64,000 bases of DNA from Massilia sp. HP4 (GTDB lineage: Bacteria; Pseudomonadota; Gammaproteobacteria; Burkholderiales; Burkholderiaceae_D), in contig NZ_STGG01000041.1 of NCBI RefSeq assembly GCF_005222695.1, forward strand, positions 310,001 to 374,000. Direction: 5' to 3'. The translations under genes were made by a program, and so were the position numbers. Below, piece by piece: positions 59,611-64,000 of this stretch. Within the stretch, counting starts at the first letter, position 1. Each line of letters starts with the position of its first letter. The notes below the pieces were generated by a model. That model saw nothing but the letters and a program-made list of their open reading frames with translations. It was not told where the DNA came from and did no database searches.

Positions 59611-60303
59611 TCATGAGGCCTGCACAGTGCGCCGTTGCAGGCGCCGCTCGAGCAGGAAGGCCAGGCGGGACAGGCCGAAACACAGGATGAAATAGGTCAG
59701 CGCCAGGATCAGGTAGACCTCCACCGCCTGGGTGAACACCAGGGTGTTGATCTGGGTGGCGATGAACGACACTTCCGACAAGCCGATGATATAGCCGAGC
59801 GAGGTCGCCTTGATGGTCGAGACCAGCTGGTTGACGATCGACGGCAGGCCGTGGCGCAAGGTCTGCGGCAGCACCACGTGGCGCAGCGCGGCGCCATAGC
59901 CCAGGCCGAGCGAGCGCGCGCTTTCGAGCTGCCCTCTCGGCAGCGCGCGGATGCCGGCGGCCACGATCTCGGCCAGGTAGATGCTGTCGAACACCACCAG
60001 CACCATCAGCATCGTGGTCGCCTGCGAGGTCTTGACGCCGGTGACGGCCGGCAAAAAGAAGTAGACCCAGAACAGCACCAGCAACAGCGGCACGGCCCGC
60101 ACCACCTGCACCAGGCCGGCCACCGGCAGGCTGATCGCGCGGTAGGGGCTGACGCGGGCAATACCCAGCAACAGCCCGAGCGGCATCGCCAGCACCAGCG
60201 CGGAGCCCGAGAGCAGGATGGTCAGCACCAGGCCGCCCAGCGGGCCCTCTGGATATTGGCCGACCAGGAAGTACAGCCAGTAGGTATCGATCAGTTCCAG
60301 CAT
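59611..60303 (-). CDS. polar amino-acid ABC transporter, permease 2
   Basis: A 230-residue inner-membrane permease of the HisM/GltK type with about five helices and the EAA loop [26 protein letters not shown] that docks on the ATPase. It lies 10 bases after the first permease and 13 before the ATPase gene. Confidence 0.92.
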   Translation of the reverse strand: MLELIDTYWLYFLVGQYPEGPLGGLVLTILLSGSALVLAMPLGLLLGIARVSPYRAISLPVAGLVQVVRAVPLLLVLFWVYFFLPAVTGVKTSQATTMLMVLVVFDSIYLAEIVAAGIRALPRGQLESARSLGLGYGAALRHVVLPQTLRHGLPSIVNQLVSTIKATSLGYIIGLSEVSFIATQINTLVFTQAVEVYLILALTYFILCFGLSRLAFLLERRLQRRTVQAS

Positions 60304-60313
60304 CGCTCGCCCC

Positions 60314-61009
60314 TCATGCGGTACGCACCGGATAGCGGCGCTGGTAGAGATGGGCGGCGGCCGAGATCGCGAGCGACACCGTCAGGTAGGCCAGCGTGGC
60401 GAAGGTGAACGCCTCCAGGCTGCGAAAACTCGCCGTCTCCACGCGCGCGGCCTGGTACATCAGTTCGGCCGCGCCGATCACGGTGGCCACGCTGGTGTCC
60501 TTCCACAGGTTGACGGTCTGCGACAACAGCGGCGGCACCGAGGCGCGCAGCGCCTGCGGCAGCAGCACCAGGCGCACCGCGGCGACTCGCCCCAGGCCGA
60601 GCGAACGGGCGGCCTCGAGCTGGGTGCCCGGCACCGCGCGGATGCCGCTGCGGATATCCTCGGCCATGTGCACGCCCGCGTACAGGGTCAGGGCGATGAC
60701 GGCGCACACCACTTCGGGGTTGTTCGCGTACAGGACTTCGCGCAGGCTTTCAGGCAGCAGTTCGGGAAAGGCGAAGTACCAGAACAGCAGGTGCGCCAGC
60801 AGCGGCACGTTGCGGATCGCTTCGACGATAGTGGCGCCGAGCGCGCGCAGCGGCGCGAAGGTCGAGGTGCGCATCACCGCCACCAGCGCGCCGAACGGCA
60901 GCGCGAAGGCGAAGCTGACGACGGTCAGCTGGATCGACAGCACGAGGCCCTGCACCAGCCAGTCGTGATACTCGCCGGACTGCAGGATGGTGGGATCGAA
61001 GAACTGCAA
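60314..61009 (-). CDS. polar amino-acid ABC transporter, permease 1
   Basis: A 231-residue permease of the same group (GltJ type), with the EAA loop EAARSLGLGRVAAVRLVLLPQALRASVP and about five helices. With permease 2 it forms the membrane heterodimer of the importer. It lies 6 bases after the binding-protein gene. Confidence 0.92.
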   Translation of the reverse strand: MQFFDPTILQSGEYHDWLVQGLVLSIQLTVVSFAFALPFGALVAVMRTSTFAPLRALGATIVEAIRNVPLLAHLLFWYFAFPELLPESLREVLYANNPEVVCAVIALTLYAGVHMAEDIRSGIRAVPGTQLEAARSLGLGRVAAVRLVLLPQALRASVPPLLSQTVNLWKDTSVATVIGAAELMYQAARVETASFRSLEAFTFATLAYLTVSLAISAAAHLYQRRYPVRTA

Positions 61010-61015
61010 GATGGA

Positions 61016-61846
61016 TCAGATCTGGTCGGTGTGGATCTTGAAGCTGCGCTTGGCCAGGTTGGTGCGGGTGCCGGGGCCATACCATTTGTTGAACAGCTGC
61101 TCGGCGGCGCCGCTGCTTTCGAGCTCGCGCAGGGTCTGGTCGACCACCGCCTTCAGGCCCTTTTCTCCCTTGCGCAGGCCGAGCGCGAGCGGTTCGACGC
61201 CGATCGACGGCGCCAGGATCGTGAAACCCTTGGCGGCCGGACCGAGCTTGCCGTAGTCGGACAGCAGCGACGATTCGTCGTTGACATAGGCGACGCCCTT
61301 GCCCTGGCGCAGCGCCTGGAAGGCTTGCTGGGTGTTCTCGAAGGTCACCACCTCGACGTTCGGGACCGCCTTGCGGATATTGGTTTCCTGGGTGCCGCCG
61401 CGCACGGTCAGCACCTTCTTGCCGGCCAGCTGGGGCAAGCCGGTGATGCCGCTCGCCGCGCGCACCATGACCTTGGAGCCGGTCACGAAATGGGTCAGCG
61501 CAAAGTCGACCTGCGACTCGCGCTCCTTGTTGTGGGTGAGCGAGGCGGCCAGGATGTCGACATGGCCCTGCTGCAGCTCGGGGATGCGGGCGGCGACCGA
61601 GATCTGCTTGAATACCGGCTTGACGCCCAGCTTTTTCGCGACCGCGTTGGCGATGTCGATCTCGTAGCCCACCAGCTGGCGCGACTTGGGCTCGATGAAG
61701 CTGTTCGGTTCATCGGTGCCGAGCACGCCGAACACGATCTGCCCTTTCTGCTTGATGTCGGCCAGCTGGTCGGCATGCGCCAGGCCGGCGGAAAGAAACG
61801 CGCTCAGGGCGAAGGTGCTCAGGATGAGGTGACGGCGGTTGATCAT
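61016..61846 (-). CDS. amino-acid ABC transporter, periplasmic binding protein
   Basis: A 276-residue solute-binding protein (SBP_bac_3). The signal peptide covers about residues 1-25 (HLILSTFALSAFLSAGLAHA-DQ). The fold starts ADIKQKGQIVFGV, and the ligand region includes GYEIDIANAVAKKLG, ILAASLTHNKERESQVDF and the TVRGGTQE loop. The ligand is probably glutamate, aspartate or a similar amino acid. TGGAG lies 6 bases before the ATG at 61846. It is the first gene of the operon, divergent from the AP endonuclease gene. Confidence 0.92.
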   Translation of the reverse strand: MINRRHLILSTFALSAFLSAGLAHADQLADIKQKGQIVFGVLGTDEPNSFIEPKSRQLVGYEIDIANAVAKKLGVKPVFKQISVAARIPELQQGHVDILAASLTHNKERESQVDFALTHFVTGSKVMVRAASGITGLPQLAGKKVLTVRGGTQETNIRKAVPNVEVVTFENTQQAFQALRQGKGVAYVNDESSLLSDYGKLGPAAKGFTILAPSIGVEPLALGLRKGEKGLKAVVDQTLRELESSGAAEQLFNKWYGPGTRTNLAKRSFKIHTDQI

Positions 61847-62024
61847 GCAAACTCCAGCTACGATGTCGATCCAGCCAGTATAGAACAAACGCTTATATCG
61901 AAAAACGACTAATTTGCCATAAGAAAATGTCGAAAAACTCATATAGATGCGCCGCCGGTACGCTTGCCGTGCGACGGTCGCCAGGATTTGTTGTCATAAT
62001 GACCTCAACCCGATCGGAGAAGCC

Positions 62025-62810
62025 ATGCTCGTCGTAACCTACAATGTCAACAGCATCAACAGCCGGCTGGACGCCCTCGTCCAGTACCTCGGCGAGCGCG
62101 AGCCCGACGTGGTCTGCCTGCAGGAGCTGAAGGCGCCGCAGGAAAAGTTCCCGCTGCAGGCGATCCAGGACGCCGGCTACCACGCCCTGTGGCACGGCCA
62201 GAAAAGCTGGAACGGCGTCGCGATCCTCACGCGCGAGCCGGCGCAGGAAGTGCAACGCGGCCTGCCGGGCGACGACACCGATGAGCAAAGCCGCTATATC
62301 GAAGCGGTCTACAAGGGCATCCTGGTCGCGGGCCTGTACCTGCCGAACGGCAATCCGGCGCCCGGCCCCAAGTTCGACTACAAGCTGGCCTGGATGGAAC
62401 GCCTGCGCCTGCGCGGCCTCGAGCTGCTGGCGCAAGGCATACCGGCCGTGCTGGCGGGCGACTTCAACGTCATCCCCACCGAGCGCGACGTCTACAAGCC
62501 GGAGCGCTGGGTCGACGACGCCCTGTTCCGCCCCGAGACCCGCGCCGCCTTCGAGCGCCTGATCGACCAGGGCTGGCTCGATTCGCTGCGCGCCATCCAC
62601 CCGGACGAGACGATCTATACCTTCTGGGATTACTTCCGCAACGCCTTCGGGCGCGACGCCGGCATCCGCATCGACCACCTGCTGCTCAGCCCCAAGCTGC
62701 AGCCGGCGCTCAAGGATGCCGGGGTCGACAAATTCGTGCGCGGCCGAGAAAAGCCGAGCGACCATGCGCCGACCTGGGTCGAACTCGACCTGGCCAAGCT
62801 CGCGCCATGA
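62025..62810 (+). CDS. xth: exonuclease III-family AP endonuclease
   Basis: A 261-residue enzyme that nicks DNA at abasic sites and degrades 3' ends in base-excision repair. The metal site Glu is in CLQELKAP. Other active-site text is NGVAILTR, YLPNGNP, GDFNVIPTERDVY, IDHLLLS and the final His in PSDHAP. GGAGA lies 6 bases before the ATG at 62025, which starts the fold (MLVVTYNVNSIN); an earlier frame adds 26 residues. Confidence 0.93.
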   Translation: MLVVTYNVNSINSRLDALVQYLGEREPDVVCLQELKAPQEKFPLQAIQDAGYHALWHGQKSWNGVAILTREPAQEVQRGLPGDDTDEQSRYIEAVYKGILVAGLYLPNGNPAPGPKFDYKLAWMERLRLRGLELLAQGIPAVLAGDFNVIPTERDVYKPERWVDDALFRPETRAAFERLIDQGWLDSLRAIHPDETIYTFWDYFRNAFGRDAGIRIDHLLLSPKLQPALKDAGVDKFVRGREKPSDHAPTWVELDLAKLAP

Positions 62811-62868
62811 GAACCATTCCCCGCGGCTGCGCATGACGCGCGCCGCACCCCCACCATAGGAGCACAAT

Positions 62869-63444
62869 ATGAAACGACTACTCATCGCCGCCGCCGTCCT
62901 GGCCCTGCCCCTGGGCGCCCAGGCTGTTTCCATGCCGGGCTTTTGCGCGCGCGGCATCGGCAGCGCCGAAGCCAAGATCTGCCAGCATCCCGGCTCGGCC
63001 GAATCCGAAGGCCTGGTCTACGCCTTCTACCGGGCCGCGCTCGAGAAACTCGACGCCGGCGCCGGCAAGGACCTGCAGGAACAGCACACCAAGTGGTGGG
63101 ACGGCGTGAAGCAGTGCTCCGAAGCCAAGGACATGAACGGCTGCCTGAATAACGCCTACGGCAGCCGCATGCTGCAACTGCAGTCGGCCTACAAGATCGT
63201 CAAGACCACCGGCCCGGTCGCCTTCACCTGCAGCGACCGCAGCAAGATCAGCGCCACCTTCCTCGATACCACCCCGGCCTCGATGGTTGCGGTGCGCGAC
63301 AAGGAACACACGCTGCTGCGCGGCGAGAAGACCGCCAGCGGCATCGCCTATGGCAACCGCGGCGACGAGTTCAAGGAACACCAGGGCAAGGTCACCATCA
63401 AATGGGGCGCCAATGCCAAGGAACTGAGCTGCAAGAAGTCGTAA
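62869..63444 (+). CDS. DUF1311-MliC fusion, likely lysozyme inhibitor
   Basis: A 191-residue exported protein. The signal peptide ends near GAQA-VSM. The first half (about 20-105) has four Cys and the layout of an LprI/DUF1311 domain. The second half (about 115-190) has VAFTCSDRSKISATF, ASGIAYGNRGDEF and a final Cys (LSCKKS), the marks of MliC-type inhibitors of c-type lysozyme. No lipobox is seen, so it is probably periplasmic. Both domains have been linked to lysozyme inhibition, which suggests defence of peptidoglycan. Confidence 0.75.
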   Translation: MKRLLIAAAVLALPLGAQAVSMPGFCARGIGSAEAKICQHPGSAESEGLVYAFYRAALEKLDAGAGKDLQEQHTKWWDGVKQCSEAKDMNGCLNNAYGSRMLQLQSAYKIVKTTGPVAFTCSDRSKISATFLDTTPASMVAVRDKEHTLLRGEKTASGIAYGNRGDEFKEHQGKVTIKWGANAKELSCKKS

Positions 63445-63465
63445 GCCAAGCCTGACCCTGCCGCA

Positions 63466-63497
63466 ACGGGCGAACATGCGTTAAGCTGTTCGCCCGT
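63466..63497. terminator. perfect hairpin after the MliC-type gene
   Basis: ACGGGCGAAC and GTTCGCCCGT form a perfect 10-bp stem around a 12-base loop, 21 bases after the stop and 19 before the next start. There is no T-tract, so it is a terminator candidate only by position and stem strength. Confidence 0.5.
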
Positions 63498-63515
63498 GTC
63501 GTTCTCGTTCCCATC

Positions 63516-64000
63516 ATGCTCTCGCCCGAACAACTCTTCGGCTTTCTCGCCGCCGCCATCCTCATCACCCTCTCGCCGGGCCCCGACAACCTGATGGTGC
63601 TCAGCACCGGCATCGCCAAGGGCCGCCTGCGCGGCATCGCCTTCGGTCTCGGATGCGCGATGGGCTGCCTGAGCCACACCCTGCTGGCGGTGATCGGCGT
63701 CAGCGCGCTGATCGCGGCCTCGCCAACCGCCTTCACCGCGCTCAAGGTCGCGGGCGGCCTGTACCTGATCTGGATGGGATGGGGCGCGATCAGGAGCCGT
63801 GGCGGCGCGCGCGTGAGCGCGGCCGGCGCATCGGACGAAGCCGCGGGACGGCTGTTCGTCAAGGGACTGGTGGCCGCGGCCATCAATCCCAAGGTGGTGC
63901 TGTTCTTCTTGTCCTTCCTGCCGCAGTTCGTGGTCGCCACGCGAGGCGACGCCAACCTGCAGATCGGCCTGCTGGGCATCGTATTCACCCTGCAGGCGGC
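63516..64000 (+). CDS. LysE/RhtB-family amino-acid exporter (5' part)
   Basis: The start of a LysE/RhtB translocator, cut by the window end after about 161 codons. The frame begins MLSPEQLFGFLAAAILITL, and the family mark LSPGPDN follows at once. Hydrophobic helices cover about 5-30, 40-70, 72-90 and 115-145, with the AAINPKVVLFFLSFLPQF segment seen in RhtB proteins. It probably exports amino acids such as threonine, homoserine or lysine; the substrate is not known. Confidence 0.88.
   Translation, partial: MLSPEQLFGFLAAAILITLSPGPDNLMVLSTGIAKGRLRGIAFGLGCAMGCLSHTLLAVIGVSALIAASPTAFTALKVAGGLYLIWMGWGAIRSRGGARVSAAGASDEAAGRLFVKGLVAAAINPKVVLFFLSFLPQFVVATRGDANLQIGLLGIVFTLQA

Overview
The window is a 64 kb piece of a high-GC betaproteobacterial chromosome. 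The gene order and protein types (guaB-guaA, smpB with ratA and rnfH, then a reverse-strand run rpsB-tsf-pyrH-frr-uppS-cdsA-dxr-rseP-bamA-skp-lpxD-fabZ-lpxA-lpxB-rnhB, with map-glnD reading away from rpsB) point to Burkholderiales, most likely Oxalobacteraceae close to Massilia, Duganella or Janthinobacterium. This placement is an inference from synteny and protein character; no 16S gene is present.

Bases 1-10,400 are accessory and gene-sparse. They hold a small hemicellulose and pentose locus on the + strand: a Tat-exported GH10 xylanase, xylulokinase (xylB), xylose isomerase (xylA) and a GH95 alpha-L-fucosidase-type enzyme. Long non-coding or decayed stretches separate them (1-1593, 2752-3629, 6499-6890, 9854-10390). 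Two perfect palindromes sharing the core TTGCGCAA lie between the xylanase and xylB and look like LacI-family operators, but no regulator or sugar transporter is in the window. Beyond the GH95 gene is an antisense gene for a HEPN/RES-type N-terminal domain that appears to have lost its RES half, which marks a recombination junction. This accessory block abuts the 3' end of guaA, a recognised genomic-island target in other bacteria.

Bases 10,400-19,000 carry guaA and guaB, a DUF4124 protein, a GGDEF diguanylate cyclase, rnfH, ratA, smpB, a Bcr/CflA-type MFS exporter and a signal peptidase I paralogue. Bases 19,000-23,200 are a polyphosphate module: ppk1 overlapping sixA, read from a well-formed Pho-box promoter, facing ppx across a perfect hairpin. 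Bases 23,300-27,000 are an iron-uptake unit: a TonB-dependent receptor divergent from a PepSY protein and its 67-residue partner, with a Fur-box-like site between. Bases 27,000-32,100 hold a QmcA/NfeD pair, ppsA, and divergently the PEP synthase regulatory protein gene.

Bases 32,093-32,511 are an alternating array of seven 16-bp repeats. Then come a REC-EAL protein and the long reverse-strand envelope and translation run (33.8-49.4 kb), many of whose genes overlap by 1-17 bases. On the + strand follow map, glnD and an RsuA/RluF-type pseudouridine synthase. A second repeat cluster (53,876-54,031) shares its palindromic unit with the guaA-guaB spacer.

The last 10 kb hold an aldo/keto reductase, a GAF-histidine kinase-receiver hybrid, small membrane and zinc-binding proteins, a YjbQ protein, a four-gene polar amino-acid ABC importer, an exonuclease III-family AP endonuclease, a DUF1311-MliC lysozyme-inhibitor fusion and the start of a LysE/RhtB exporter cut by the window end. 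I found no rRNA, tRNA, CRISPR array, integrase or intact transposase.
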